Assembly: GCA_001644045.1 (NCBI GenBank)
Contig: LUUF01000050.1
Location: 62,001 to 126,000, forward strand
DNA length: 64,000 nucleotides
Direction of reading: 5' to 3'
Origin: Methylomonas methanica
Lineage (GTDB): Bacteria; Pseudomonadota; Gammaproteobacteria; Methylococcales; Methylomonadaceae
In this document: positions 55,008 to 64,000 of the stretch, one piece after another
How the letters are laid out: every line of letters begins with the position of its first letter
Position numbering within the stretch: position 1 is the stretch's first letter
Translations under genes and position numbers: made by a program
The notes under the pieces: model-generated
Databases searched by the model: none
The model's input: only the letters and a program-made list of their open reading frames with translations
What the model was told of the DNA's origin: nothing

Positions 55008-57746
55008 TTAAGCGTGTTTTTCCAGTAGTTTGGCGTGGGCGGCCGCCAAGCGCGCTACCGGAATTCGCGGAGCCGAACACGATACGTAGTTCAATCCCAG
55101 GTCGTGAACGAATTTGATCGAACGCGGATGCCCACCGTGCTCGCCGCAGATGCCGATTTTCAAATCCGGCCGTTGCTGACGGCCCAACTCCACGGCCATT
55201 TTCATCAGCTTGCCCAAACCTTCGATGTCCAGCGTTTCGAACGGGTTGTCTTCCAGCAATCCGGATTCTTCGTACAGCGGCAGGAATTTGTTCTCGGCAT
55301 CCTCGCGGGAGAACGAGAAGGTGGCTTGGGTTAAATCGTTGGTGCCGAACGAGAAGAAGGCTGCGGTGGCGGCCAGACGGTCGGCACGGGTGCAAGCCCG
55401 CACAGTTTCTATCATCGTGCCGAACTTGAAGTTGAGCTTGAGTTTGTATTGCGCTTCCACTTCGGCTTGAATCTCGTCAACATAGGCTTTGACGGTTTTC
55501 AATTCCTGCGCGGTGATCACTTGCGGCACCATGATTTCCGGTTCGACCGGAATCCGCTGTTTGACGCAAAGCGCCGCTGCTTCCAGAATCGAGCGGATCT
55601 GCATTTTGTATATTTCCGGATAGCTCATGCCCAAACGTACACCGCGATGACCCAGCATCGGATTGACTTCGTACAGCTCTAGCACCTTGTCCAGCATCAT
55701 CTGTTTCTTGCCGATCGCTTCCAAAATCACGTCTTCGTTCAGCATATTGAACGGCGCCGGCATTTCCGCCGGATGCGCCAGTGTATCCAGCGTGACGCGT
55801 TGGCCTTTAACGATGGTCAGGTAGTGTTTCAGCGCATCCAGTTCGTCGATCAATTGATGCTCGTTGGGCAAAAATTCGTGCATCGGCGGATCGAGCAAGC
55901 GCACGGTAACCGGGTGTGGCGACATGGCTTCGAACAACTGTTGGAAGTCGTCGCGCTGAATCGGGAACAACTTGGCCAATGCGGCTTCGCGCTCTTCGGT
56001 GTTGTGCGCCAGAATCATATCCACCACCAACGGCAAACGGTCGGCAGCGTTGAACATGCGTTCGGTACGGCACAAGCCCACGCCTTTGGCGCCATAGCTG
56101 ACCGCCAGTCTTGCGGTTTCGGGCGTATCGACATTGGCATGCACACGCAGGCGGGCAATGCTGTCGGCCCAGCCCAGCAGGGTTTTTAGTTCCTCGGAGA
56201 AGGATGGCGGAATGGTCGGAATGCGGCCCAAATAAATATTGCCGTTGCTGCCGTCTATTGTGATCAGGTCACCTTCCTTGATATGGATGTCTCCGACGAT
56301 GGCCAAACGAGCGCGCACATCGACTTTGATGTCTTCCGCGCCGGCCACACAGGCTTTGCCCATGCCGCGCGCTACCACAGCGGCGTGTGAGGTTTTGCCG
56401 CCGCGACTGGTCAAGATACCTTGCGCGGCGAAAAAGCCGTGGATGTCTTCCGGTTTGGTTTCCTCGCGCAGCAGAATTAAGTCTTGGCCGGTTTTGCCCA
56501 AACGCACGGCGGTATCGGCATCGAATACACAATGGCCGCAAGCCGCGCCGGGAGAGGCGGGCAGTCCTTGGGCGATGGCTTTGACCTCGTGATTGGGGGC
56601 CAATTGCGGATGCAGCAACTGTTCCAGCATGTCGGGGTTGATCCGCAGCAAGGCTTGTTCCTTGGTGATCAGGGCTTCCGCCACCATATCGATGGAAGTT
56701 TTTACCATTGCGGTCGCGTTCATTTTACCGTTGCGAGTTTGCAGACAATACAAAATACCGCGTTCGATGGTGTATTCGTAGTCCTGCACCTCGTGATAAT
56801 GCGCTTCCAGCTTATTGCGGAGTTCGACCAGTTGTCGGTATTGCTCCGGCATTTCCTTTGCCATTTCCTGCACCGGTTTGGGGGTGCGGATACCGGCTAC
56901 CACGTCTTCGCCTTGAGCGTTGACCAAGTATTCGCCGTACATCTCGTTGATGCCGGTGCCGGGGTTGCGGGTGAAACCTACGCCGGTGGCGCAGTCGTCG
57001 CCCATGTTGCCGAACACCATCGTGACGATATTGACTGCGGTGCCGTTGGCAATGTCAGGCGTAATGTGGAACTCGCGGCGGTAATCCACCGCGCGCCTGC
57101 CCAGCCAGGAGTTAAATACCGCGCGAATCGCGATTTCCAGCTGTTGGTAAACGTCTTCCGGAAAAGGCCGGCCGGTTTCTTCATGGACCACGGTTAGGAA
57201 TAGTTCGCTAATTTCCTGGAGTTGGTCGGCGGTCAATGCCACGTCGGCTTTGATGCCGGCTGCACGCTTGACGCTGTTGAAATGCACGTCGAACTTGTCG
57301 TCTTCGATACCCAATGCAACCTTACCAAATAATTGGATGAAACGGCGATACGCATCGTAGGCAAAACGCGGATCGTCGGTCATTTCGATCAAGCCGGCCA
57401 GGGTTTGTTTATTCAAACCCAAGTTCAGAATGGTGTCCATCATGCCCGGCATCGAGATGGCCGAACCGGAACGTACCGACACCAATAGAGGGTCGCTGGC
57501 GCCGCCAAACGATTTACCGCTCAGGCCTTCGATTTCGGCGATTTGCTGACGTACCTCGTCCATCAAATCGGTTGGTAATTGTTTGTTCTCCAGGTAGGTC
57601 AGGCAGGTTTGCGTGGTAATCACAAAACCCGGCGGCACGTTGAAACCCATTTGCGTCATTTCGCAAAGGTTTGCGCCCTTGCCGCCCAGTAATGCCTTGT
57701 TTTTGCCGTCGCCAGTGTTGAATGAGTAACTGTATTTTGGAGTCAT
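55008..57746 (-). CDS. ppdK: Pyruvate, phosphate dikinase
   Basis: PPDK interconverts pyruvate, ATP and phosphate with phosphoenolpyruvate, AMP and pyrophosphate. The 912-residue chain has the N-terminal ATP-grasp domain (LLGGKGANLCEMTQMGFNVP, SVRSGSAISMPGMMDT). The swivelling phosphohistidine domain has GGKTSHAAVVARGMGKACVA. The C-terminal TIM barrel has GVGLCRTERMF, LDPPMHEFLP, MIETVRACTRAD, SFGTNDLTQ and the catalytic cysteine in ICGEHGG. All are intact. In pyrophosphate-dependent methylotrophs it links glycolysis and gluconeogenesis. Confidence 0.97.
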   Translation of the reverse strand: MTPKYSYSFNTGDGKNKALLGGKGANLCEMTQMGFNVPPGFVITTQTCLTYLENKQLPTDLMDEVRQQIAEIEGLSGKSFGGASDPLLVSVRSGSAISMPGMMDTILNLGLNKQTLAGLIEMTDDPRFAYDAYRRFIQLFGKVALGIEDDKFDVHFNSVKRAAGIKADVALTADQLQEISELFLTVVHEETGRPFPEDVYQQLEIAIRAVFNSWLGRRAVDYRREFHITPDIANGTAVNIVTMVFGNMGDDCATGVGFTRNPGTGINEMYGEYLVNAQGEDVVAGIRTPKPVQEMAKEMPEQYRQLVELRNKLEAHYHEVQDYEYTIERGILYCLQTRNGKMNATAMVKTSIDMVAEALITKEQALLRINPDMLEQLLHPQLAPNHEVKAIAQGLPASPGAACGHCVFDADTAVRLGKTGQDLILLREETKPEDIHGFFAAQGILTSRGGKTSHAAVVARGMGKACVAGAEDIKVDVRARLAIVGDIHIKEGDLITIDGSNGNIYLGRIPTIPPSFSEELKTLLGWADSIARLRVHANVDTPETARLAVSYGAKGVGLCRTERMFNAADRLPLVVDMILAHNTEEREAALAKLFPIQRDDFQQLFEAMSPHPVTVRLLDPPMHEFLPNEHQLIDELDALKHYLTIVKGQRVTLDTLAHPAEMPAPFNMLNEDVILEAIGKKQMMLDKVLELYEVNPMLGHRGVRLGMSYPEIYKMQIRSILEAAALCVKQRIPVEPEIMVPQVITAQELKTVKAYVDEIQAEVEAQYKLKLNFKFGTMIETVRACTRADRLAATAAFFSFGTNDLTQATFSFSREDAENKFLPLYEESGLLEDNPFETLDIEGLGKLMKMAVELGRQQRPDLKIGICGEHGGHPRSIKFVHDLGLNYVSCSAPRIPVARLAAAHAKLLEKHA

Positions 57747-57889
57747 TATGGCCTTGTCGAAGTGTTGAAGTTGGGTGATGGCTGTAGAAAACGCCTTGCG
57801 TATGCCGTTGGCGTCTCGGGATGCCGGGTATTGCGGTTAGAATACCCCACTTTTTACCTATTTTTCCGAGTCATTACAAGCTATGCGCC

Positions 57890-59071
57890 ATGGATAAATT
57901 TGATGTCATCATCGTCGGCGCCGGTGCGTCCGGTTTAATGTGCGCAATCGAAGCCGCCAAACGCGGTCGGCGGGTAAAAATATTGGAACACGCCAACAGG
58001 CCGGGTAAAAAAATTCTGATGTCCGGCGGCGGCCGTTGCAATTTCACCAACTACAGCATAGCCCCGGAAAATTACATTTCCAATAATCCGCATTTCTGCA
58101 AGTCGGCGCTTAGCCGTTTCACGCAATGGGATTTTTTGGCCTTTGTGCAGCGCCACCAAATACCGTTTCACGAACGTCTGCACGGGCAATTGTTTTGCGA
58201 CAACAGCGCCAAGGATATTCTGGATGCGCTGTTGAAAGAATGCGGCCAAGCTGGCGTGACGATGGAGTTGAATTGTCGGGTGGACCGATTGGAGAAACAC
58301 AGCGATGGCGATTTTTTACTGCACACCAGCAACGGTGTGATTTCTGCATCGGCCTTAGTAATTGCCAGCGGCGGCCTATCCATAACGAAAATGGGCGCCA
58401 CGCCGTTTGGTTATAAAATCGCGGAACAATTTGGCATCAAAGTCTGGCCGACGCGGGCCGGCTTGGTGCCGTTAACGTTGCAACCGGACGATTCACAACG
58501 CTTTACCCCACTGACCGGCATCGCGGTACCCTGTCGGGTAAGCAATCAACAGCAGTCTTTCAAAGAAAATATTTTATTCACCCATCGCGGTTTAAGCGGC
58601 CCAGCCATCCTGCAAATTTCCTCGTATTGGCATCCCGGCGAGGCTCTGTATGTGGACTTACTGCCCGATATGGATTTGTCGGAGGCGTTGAAAGAAAAGC
58701 GGCGGCAAGGCAGCAAGTTAAAAATCCAAAATCTATTGGCCGAATATTTACCGAAACGTTTGTTGCAAGCGTTACTGGACGAGCGGCAGTTGGATATAAC
58801 GGTTGCCAACTGCGCCGACAAAGACCTGAACGCCATAGCGGAAAGCTTGCATAACTGGACGATAAAACCCAATGCCACCGAAGGCTATCGCACGGCGGAG
58901 GTAACCGTCGGCGGCGTCGATTGCGATGCGATTTCTTCGAAAACCATGGGGAGTTTGCAAGTGCCGGGGCTCTATTTTGTTGGAGAAGTGTTGGATGTCA
59001 CGGGGTGGCTGGGGGGATATAACTTTCAGTGGGCTTGGGCTTCGGGGTGGTGTGCCGGGCAGTATGTTTGA
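57890..59071 (+). CDS. HI0933/YhiN-family FAD-dependent oxidoreductase
   Basis: The 393-residue flavoprotein starts at ATG 57890 (MDKFDVIIVGAGASGLMCAI); the upstream frame from 57821 lacks a plausible N-terminus. It has the Rossmann FAD motif GAGASGLMCAIEAAKRG, KKILMSGGGRCNFTN, LVIASGGLSITKMGATPFGY and the C-terminal FAD loop YFVGEVLDVTGWLGGYNFQW. These are the signatures of the YhiN family, often called aminoacetone oxidase; the true substrate is uncertain. It is divergent from ppdK. Confidence 0.9.
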   Translation: MDKFDVIIVGAGASGLMCAIEAAKRGRRVKILEHANRPGKKILMSGGGRCNFTNYSIAPENYISNNPHFCKSALSRFTQWDFLAFVQRHQIPFHERLHGQLFCDNSAKDILDALLKECGQAGVTMELNCRVDRLEKHSDGDFLLHTSNGVISASALVIASGGLSITKMGATPFGYKIAEQFGIKVWPTRAGLVPLTLQPDDSQRFTPLTGIAVPCRVSNQQQSFKENILFTHRGLSGPAILQISSYWHPGEALYVDLLPDMDLSEALKEKRRQGSKLKIQNLLAEYLPKRLLQALLDERQLDITVANCADKDLNAIAESLHNWTIKPNATEGYRTAEVTVGGVDCDAISSKTMGSLQVPGLYFVGEVLDVTGWLGGYNFQWAWASGWCAGQYV

Positions 59072-59391
59072 GGATTAGTCGTTTTTGGATATTAAAAATC
59101 TCCTTCGCCATCAGGGAGATGGTTGGGATGAGGAGGTAAATCAAAAGTTTACAACATTGTCGTCTGCCAGTGAGGGAATGTATTTTAGTCCTCAAACGGA
59201 GTCGCTGGCGCGACCGATAATTGTTAATGCCGCTTATTTCCTGCGCGCCGAAGGATTTGGCGAGGGTTTTCGGAAGGGCTGTCCTAGCCCTCCGAAAACG
59301 AGCGGCATCCCTGCCACTCCCCTGTGGGCAAATCTCGCCAAATCCTCCGGTGCTCGGCGCGGCATAGCGGGAGAAAACCCCGTCGTGGAAT
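59072..59391. other. Intergenic region filled by repeat copy R3
   Basis: No gene is supported. The first part has a degenerate CTCC...GGGAGATGGTTGGG segment like that preceding R1. The remainder is R3. The region separates two convergent genes. Confidence 0.65.
59201..59391 (+). repeat. Repeat unit copy R3, internally deleted
   Basis: It carries the head GTCGCTGGCGCGACC (59201-59215). The CGGGTCTCGG and TACTTTCTTTTG blocks of R1 are missing. It rejoins R1 at TTTCCTGCGC and follows it through the hairpin GTTTTCGG...CCGAAAAC (near 59265-59300) and GAGCGGCATCC. It then runs to the CTCGGCGCGGCATAGCGGG tail, ending at the flavodoxin stop. It is about 190 bp against 270 bp for R1. Confidence 0.72.
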
Positions 59392-59937
59392 TCAATTCAA
59401 CTTCTCCAACAAAGCCGGCTTTACCTGCTCAATCCAATCCAGAATTCGGGTTTTGGTCAATTCGGGTTGGTTGTGATGATCTAACACCAGGCCGACAAAC
59501 TTGCCATCGACGACGGAACTGGAGTGGGTAAAATGGTAGCCCTCCGTGCTCCAGGCACCGACCACTTCGGCGCCGTAACCGGCGACGTGGTGATACAAAT
59601 GAATCAGGGAACTGGCAAAGCGCGCGTAGTATTTTTGCTGATTGCCCAAACCGAATAGGGCAACGCGCTTGCCGGACAAATCCGTCTCGTCCAGGCGAAA
59701 CAAAAACTCATCCCAGTTGCCTTCCTCGCTGCCGGTGGTTCTGCCGGGTATTTCGCCGACGCCGTAACTGGGCATGCCTAGAATCAAAGCCTTATAGCTA
59801 AGCAATTCCGCAACCGTTGCCCGGTTGACATTTATCGGCTCGCTGGCAATTTCATCGCCTAAAACCCGGTACATGACCTGCGCCATCATCTCCGTCATAC
59901 CTTTTTCGGTACCGTAGAAAATTCCAATCTTGTTCAT
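59392..59937 (-). CDS. Flavodoxin, long-chain type
   Basis: The 181-residue FMN protein carries single electrons. The phosphate loop is FYGTEKGMTE, the first isoalloxazine loop is PSYGVGEIPGRTTGSEEGNW, and LFGLGNQQKYYARFASSLIH matches the second FMN loop of the long-chain type. Length equals FldA/NifF-type flavodoxins; which partner it serves (nitrogenase, biosynthetic enzymes) cannot be told. It converges on the YhiN-type gene. Confidence 0.92.
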   Translation of the reverse strand: MNKIGIFYGTEKGMTEMMAQVMYRVLGDEIASEPINVNRATVAELLSYKALILGMPSYGVGEIPGRTTGSEEGNWDEFLFRLDETDLSGKRVALFGLGNQQKYYARFASSLIHLYHHVAGYGAEVVGAWSTEGYHFTHSSSVVDGKFVGLVLDHHNQPELTKTRILDWIEQVKPALLEKLN

Positions 59938-60403
59938 CGTAAAAATCCCAGTGACTTGTTTACAAACAGCAAAGCAAAATTTAAACCATCGGTAATCTTC
60001 GATTTGGGCATGTCGTTTACTGGCGTTGGGGGTTTACCCAATGTGTCGTTAAATCCGTAAGATAAGCGCTTTGCGGTAACCCTTGGTGTGGAAGTGGCAT
60101 AAAAAAGCGGTCAACGTGTTTGGTGGTCTTTGTAACAATAAAACCGACGCGCGGACCTATGGGTTACAAAAACCTAACAGAAAAACTACGGTGTTTGATT
60201 TATGCAAAAAGCCCTTGCCGCATCTGACGGCGTTGTTACAAACCAGAGAAAGAATAGGTTGAGCCTTTGCGGGTAATATGCAGTAATCGATACTGGCTAA
60301 ATCTTGAGATGAATCACGGCATAAGGGTTTGGCCTATTCACATTGCCTGTGTGATAATCGAATTCAACTGCTAAGCTTTTGCTAACAGAAAACTGAGGAA
60401 ACC
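59938..60403. other. Intergenic region between flavodoxin and gltA with three copies of TTTGTAAC
   Basis: No gene is supported in 466 bp. The octamer TTTGTAAC occurs once (60129-60136) and its complement GTTACAAA twice (60163-60170 and 60235-60242). This suggests binding sites of one regulator of gltA or the flavodoxin gene. A possible -10 GATAAT lies at 60353-60358, without a clear -35. Confidence 0.5.
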
Positions 60404-61711
60404 ATGTCAAACGATACTTTACTGGTCAGGCACAATGCCACCGGAAAAGAAGCTGAATATCCGTTGTTGAAGGGGTCTTTGGGTGCAGATACTGTCGATA
60501 TTCGCTCTTTAAACAAAGATCTTGGGTGTTTTACTTACGATCCGGGCTTTATTGCCACGGCTGCTTGCAAAAGCAAAATTACATACATCGACGGCGATAA
60601 CGGTATTTTGTTGTACCGCGGCTATCCCATCGAACAATTGGCCGAGAACTGCGAATTTACTGAAGTTGCCTATTTGCTGATGAACGGCGAACTGCCGGAT
60701 GCCACGCAGCTGCGCGACTTTAACGAGGAAATCAGCGATAGGGCTATCATCCATGAGGCCTTGCGCAAATTTTTCGACGGCTTCCATTACGATGCGCATC
60801 CGATGGCGATGCTGGTCGGTGTGGTCGGTTCCCTGTCGGCGTTTTATCATAGCGATCTGAATATCAAAGATCCCGCCAGCCGCATAATCTGCGCGACACG
60901 ACTGATCGGCAAGATGCCCACCATCGCCGCCGCGTCGTACCGGCACTCGATCGGTAGACCTTTCGTTTATCCGCGCATGGATTTGAGTTATTGCGAAAAC
61001 TTCCTGAATATGATGTTTTCGCGCTCCTCGCAAAATTATATCGACCAAGAACATTACATCGATCCCAATCTGGTCAAGGCGCTGAATCTGCTGTTTATTC
61101 TGCATGCCGATCACGAGCAAAACGCCAGCACTTCCACGGTACGCATGGCCGGTAGCACCGGTGCCAATCCTTATGCTTGCGTTGCGGCCGGCATTGCCGC
61201 GTTGTGGGGGCCCGCGCACGGTGGCGCCAACGAAGCGGTATTAAACATGCTGGCGCAAATCGGTAGCGTCGAAAACGTACCTAAATATATCGCCAAAGCC
61301 AAGGATCACGACGATCCGTTCCGGTTGATGGGCTTTGGGCATCGGGTTTATAAAAACTTCGATCCTCGCGCCACGATTATTCGTAAAACCTGCTACGAAG
61401 TGTTGAGCAGAACCAATACCAGCGATCCGCTTTTCGAATTAGCCTTGGCCCTGGAAGAGTATGCGTTGAAAGACGAATATTTCATTGAGAAAAAACTCTA
61501 TCCCAATGTCGACTTTTACTCCGGCATCATCTATAAGGCGTTGCACATCCCCGTCGAAATGTTTACCGTGATGTTTGCGATAGCCAGAACCGCCGGCTGG
61601 ATTTCGCACTGGTTGGAGATGATGGAAGAGCCAACTACGCCGATCAGTAGGCCGAGACAGTTATACGTCGGGCCGCCGCGCCGTGATTATGTGGCTATCA
61701 ATAATCGCTAA
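60404..61711 (+). CDS. gltA: Citrate synthase, type II
   Basis: GltA condenses oxaloacetate and acetyl-CoA. The 435-residue length and N-terminal domain fit the NADH-sensitive hexameric type of gammaproteobacteria. Catalytic residues are placed in [28 protein letters not shown] (His), [14 protein letters not shown] (His) and NVDFYSGI (Asp). It precedes the sdh genes on the same strand, three bases from the assembly factor gene, so the two may be co-transcribed. Confidence 0.96.
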   Translation: MSNDTLLVRHNATGKEAEYPLLKGSLGADTVDIRSLNKDLGCFTYDPGFIATAACKSKITYIDGDNGILLYRGYPIEQLAENCEFTEVAYLLMNGELPDATQLRDFNEEISDRAIIHEALRKFFDGFHYDAHPMAMLVGVVGSLSAFYHSDLNIKDPASRIICATRLIGKMPTIAAASYRHSIGRPFVYPRMDLSYCENFLNMMFSRSSQNYIDQEHYIDPNLVKALNLLFILHADHEQNASTSTVRMAGSTGANPYACVAAGIAALWGPAHGGANEAVLNMLAQIGSVENVPKYIAKAKDHDDPFRLMGFGHRVYKNFDPRATIIRKTCYEVLSRTNTSDPLFELALALEEYALKDEYFIEKKLYPNVDFYSGIIYKALHIPVEMFTVMFAIARTAGWISHWLEMMEEPTTPISRPRQLYVGPPRRDYVAINNR

Positions 61712-61714
61712 ATT

Positions 61715-61906
61715 ATGCAGAGAACCGACATGAAGTCAGCTCAAACCACCGATCAAGAAACGCCTGAAAACCCTCAGCCAGAATCCGAGAAGACGCCGTT
61801 CACGGAGCAAAATCCTGCCCTTCCGACAGAAATTAATGGCCCCAAAGGGCCTGAGCCTACTCGCTTTGGCGATTGGGAACGCAAAGGCCGTTGCGTCGAT
61901 TTTTGA
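61715..61906 (+). CDS. Succinate dehydrogenase assembly factor 4-like (DUF1674) protein
   Basis: The 63-residue protein ends in INGPKGPEPTRFGDWERKGR followed by CVDF. This is the conserved tail of the DUF1674/SDHAF4 family, which binds flavinylated SdhA and promotes complex II assembly. The first 35 residues are polar and disordered. ATG 61715 or ATG 61730 may start it. Its place between gltA and sdhC fits the role. Confidence 0.9.
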   Translation: MQRTDMKSAQTTDQETPENPQPESEKTPFTEQNPALPTEINGPKGPEPTRFGDWERKGRCVDF

Positions 61907-61942
61907 TTACACATTATTTTTCAACTTAACTTAGGGTAAATC

Positions 61943-62314
61943 ATGTCAGCAAACAGACCACTTTCGCCCCATCTCCAAGTCTATCGATTGCCCTTAACCG
62001 GCCTGGTTTCAATCACCCATCGTATGACCGGGGTATTTCTTTCCATGGGCCTGGTGCTATTTGTCTATGTACTGTTCGCTATCGCCGCCGGCGAGGGCGC
62101 TTACGGTGCCATGCAGGCATTCATGTCGTTCTGGCTGTTTAAATTGGTCTATTGGGGTTTTATTTATGCGCTGTTTTTTCATTTGGTGCACGGTATTCGG
62201 CATTTGATTTGGGATTTTTGCAAAACATTCGAACGCATGACATTGGATAAATACGCGGTTTACGAACTGATTGCTTCCGCATCGCTGACACTGATTACCT
62301 TTGTGGTTTCTTAA
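61943..62314 (+). CDS. sdhC: Succinate dehydrogenase cytochrome b556 subunit
   Basis: One of two membrane anchors of complex II, holding haem b and the quinone site. The 123-residue protein has the family start RPLSPHLQVYRLPLTGLVSI, then HRMTGVFLSMG, three transmembrane helices and HLVHGIRHLIWD with the haem-ligand histidine. Only 13 bp separate it from the sdhD start. Confidence 0.96.
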   Translation: MSANRPLSPHLQVYRLPLTGLVSITHRMTGVFLSMGLVLFVYVLFAIAAGEGAYGAMQAFMSFWLFKLVYWGFIYALFFHLVHGIRHLIWDFCKTFERMTLDKYAVYELIASASLTLITFVVS

Positions 62315-62327
62315 AAGAGGGCTGGTT

Positions 62328-62708
62328 ATGGATTACAAAGCATTATTGGAAAAAGCCGCCGATTTTTTCTCGGTACACAGCGGCTCGGGTCATTTTTGGT
62401 ACCAGCGTGTAACCGCAGTGGCCTTGGTGCCGTTGTCTATCTGGTTGATTGTGTTACTCAACAAAGCTTTAAACGCGCCGTATGCGGCAACTGTCGATTG
62501 GTTGTCTTCGCCCATAAACACCCTGGCGATTGTTGCTTGGACCGTTGCTGTGGTTTACCACGCCGCTTTGGGGGTGCAGGTGGTGATCGAAGATTATGTC
62601 TCGACTATCCCGGTAAGAAATTTGGCGATACGCGCTACCAACCTGATTTTTTTAGTTTTGGGTGTTGCGGCATTGCTCGCGATTATCATCATTCTTTTGG
62701 CAAGGTAA
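62328..62708 (+). CDS. sdhD: Succinate dehydrogenase membrane anchor subunit
   Basis: The second anchor of complex II. ATG 62328 after GAGGG gives 126 residues; longer frames from 62301 overlap sdhC without reason. There are three transmembrane helices and YHAALGVQVVIEDY, the haem/quinone histidine motif of SdhD. It is followed after three bases by sdhA. Confidence 0.94.
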   Translation: MDYKALLEKAADFFSVHSGSGHFWYQRVTAVALVPLSIWLIVLLNKALNAPYAATVDWLSSPINTLAIVAWTVAVVYHAALGVQVVIEDYVSTIPVRNLAIRATNLIFLVLGVAALLAIIIILLAR

Positions 62709-62711
62709 CTC

Positions 62712-64000
62712 ATGGCCTCAGCATATAACATCATCGAACACCAACATGACGTCGTGGTGGTTGGCGCCGGCGGAGCCGGTTTGCGGGCTACTTTCGGCAT
62801 GGTGGAAAAAGGTCTAAAAACCGCTTGTATCAGTAAAGTGTTTCCTACCCGCAGCCACACCGTGGCGGCACAAGGCGGCATTAGCGCTGCGTTGGGTAAT
62901 ATGGGCGAAGACGATTGGCGTTTTCACATGTATGACACGGTTAAAGGGTCAGACTGGTTGGGCGATCAGGACGCCATCGAATATATGTGCCGGGAAGCGA
63001 TTCCGGCCATCATCGAACTGGAACACTACGGTGTACCTTTCTCACGGACCGCGGAAGGCAAGATTTATCAGCGGGCTTTCGGCGGCATGTCCACCCATTA
63101 CGGCAAAGGCCAGGCGCAAAGAACTTGTGCGGCAGCCGACGTAACCGGGCATGCGATTCTACATACCTTGTATCAACAAGCTTTGAAGCACAACGCCGAA
63201 TTTTTCGTCGAGTACATCGCGCTGGATTTGATCATGGAAGAGGGCGAGTGTCGTGGCGTTTTGGCCTGGTGCTTGGATGACGGTTCCATTCATCTGTTTC
63301 GCGGGCATCAAACTGTTTTAGCAACCGGCGGCTACGGTCGTACCTTCTTATCCTGCACCTCGGCGCATACCGTTACCGGTGACGGCAACGGCATGGTGCT
63401 GAGAGCCGGCCTGCCTTTGCAAGATATGGAGTTCGTGCAATTCCACCCAACGGGTATTTACGGTTCCGGCTGTTTGATGACAGAAGGCGCGCGCGGGGAA
63501 GGCGGTTATCTGACCAACTCCGAAGGCGAACATTTCATGGCTCGTTACGCGCCGCATGCCAAAGACCTGGCTTCTCGCGACGTGGTTAGCCGGGCGATTA
63601 CGGTTGAGATTAACGAAGGACGCGGCATCGGTCCCAAGAAAGATCATGTGCATTTGCATCTGGAGCATCTCGATCCGGCCATCATCCATGAACGTCTGCC
63701 CGGCATCACCGAAACCGCCAGAATTTTTGCCGGTGTTGATGCGACCAAGCAACCGATTCCTGTCCTGCCGACTGTGCATTACAACATGGGCGGTGTTCCC
63801 ACCAACTACAAAGCCGAAGTCGTGACGCTGAAAGACGGTAATCCCGATTATGTGGTGCCGGGCTTGATGGCAATCGGCGAAACTGCCTGCGTGTCGGTGC
63901 ATGGCGCAAATCGTTTGGGTTCTAACTCTTTGCTTGATTTGGTGGTATTCGGCCGGGCGGCGGCGATTCGTTGCACAGAGCTGATTAAGCCGGGCATGCC
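62712..64000 (+). CDS. sdhA: Succinate dehydrogenase flavoprotein subunit, 3' end cut by window end
   Basis: SdhA oxidises succinate and passes electrons to SdhB. About 429 of roughly 590 residues are visible. The FAD motif is [16 protein letters not shown]; the covalent-FAD histidine is in [18 protein letters not shown]. Substrate-binding residues are in [33 protein letters not shown] and [12 protein letters not shown]. The chain is open to the window edge ([11 protein letters not shown]). sdhB is presumably next. Confidence 0.97.
   Translation, partial: MASAYNIIEHQHDVVVVGAGGAGLRATFGMVEKGLKTACISKVFPTRSHTVAAQGGISAALGNMGEDDWRFHMYDTVKGSDWLGDQDAIEYMCREAIPAIIELEHYGVPFSRTAEGKIYQRAFGGMSTHYGKGQAQRTCAAADVTGHAILHTLYQQALKHNAEFFVEYIALDLIMEEGECRGVLAWCLDDGSIHLFRGHQTVLATGGYGRTFLSCTSAHTVTGDGNGMVLRAGLPLQDMEFVQFHPTGIYGSGCLMTEGARGEGGYLTNSEGEHFMARYAPHAKDLASRDVVSRAITVEINEGRGIGPKKDHVHLHLEHLDPAIIHERLPGITETARIFAGVDATKQPIPVLPTVHYNMGGVPTNYKAEVVTLKDGNPDYVVPGLMAIGETACVSVHGANRLGSNSLLDLVVFGRAAAIRCTELIKPGM

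Overview
The window is a gammaproteobacterial chromosome segment. Gene content and order suggest a methylotroph of the Methylococcales, most likely Methylomonas-like. This is an inference from the rimP-nusA-infB cluster, the suf operon type, the exosortase-A-type ligase, pyruvate phosphate dikinase and the repeat families; no methane oxidation gene lies in the window. Base composition is moderate except for an AT-rich polysaccharide block at 27.9-31.3 kb. No phage, insertion sequence transposase, rRNA operon or CRISPR array was seen.

Layout. 1-4.3 kb (minus strand): argD-argF, an SH3/coiled-coil membrane-anchored protein, and ilvD cut by the window edge. 4.6-7.7 kb: a small unknown protein, then dihydroxyacetone kinase subunits dhaL and dhaK facing each other, with a HAD phosphatase upstream of dhaK. 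7.9-8.1 kb: two identical tandem tRNA-Phe genes. 8.4-17.3 kb: a leader with two intrinsic terminators, then rimP-nusA-infB-rbfA-truB-rpsO-pnp. 17.5-21.4 kb: a 2-oxo-acid decarboxylase, a GNAT fusion protein and an OmpA-like porin. 21.8-24.8 kb: uracil-DNA glycosylase, uvrC and pgsA. 24.9-33.2 kb: a TetR regulator and a surface-polysaccharide locus (nucleotide-sugar dehydrogenase and epimerase on plus; deacetylase, glycosyltransferase, O-ligase and a sulfatase-fold protein on minus).

33.4-41.6 kb is a SUF iron-sulfur assembly operon (sufR-sufB-sufC-sufD-sufS-sufU, then rsmJ and a Rieske ferredoxin). It is interrupted twice: by a ~650-bp inverted-repeat element between sufB and sufC, and by an oppositely oriented Uma2-family gene between sufD and sufS. 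41.7-49.2 kb holds lgt, prfB (without the programmed frameshift), lysS, a flavin reductase, an orphan Nif11-domain peptide, folP, a PLP-dependent deaminase and a polytopic membrane protein. 49.3-53.5 kb (minus) is zur, then a probable FNR/ANR-controlled small RNA, then a divergent DNA ligase-thiD-thiE-dodecin operon. 53.7-59.9 kb holds a haem-sensor diguanylate cyclase, ppdK, a flavoprotein, a third copy of the repeat and a flavodoxin. 60.4-64 kb is gltA followed by an sdh assembly factor and sdhCDA, with sdhA cut by the window edge.

The strongest candidate for something undescribed is the intergenic unit at 52877-53008. It has an FNR-type box centred about 40.5-41.5 bp upstream of a predicted start, a -10 box, an 85-nt transcript whose 5' hairpin loop is anti-Shine-Dalgarno-like, and an intrinsic terminator with eight U. 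Second is the rimP-nusA leader, where a strong promoter is followed by two terminators before the first gene, consistent with feedback attenuation by NusA.
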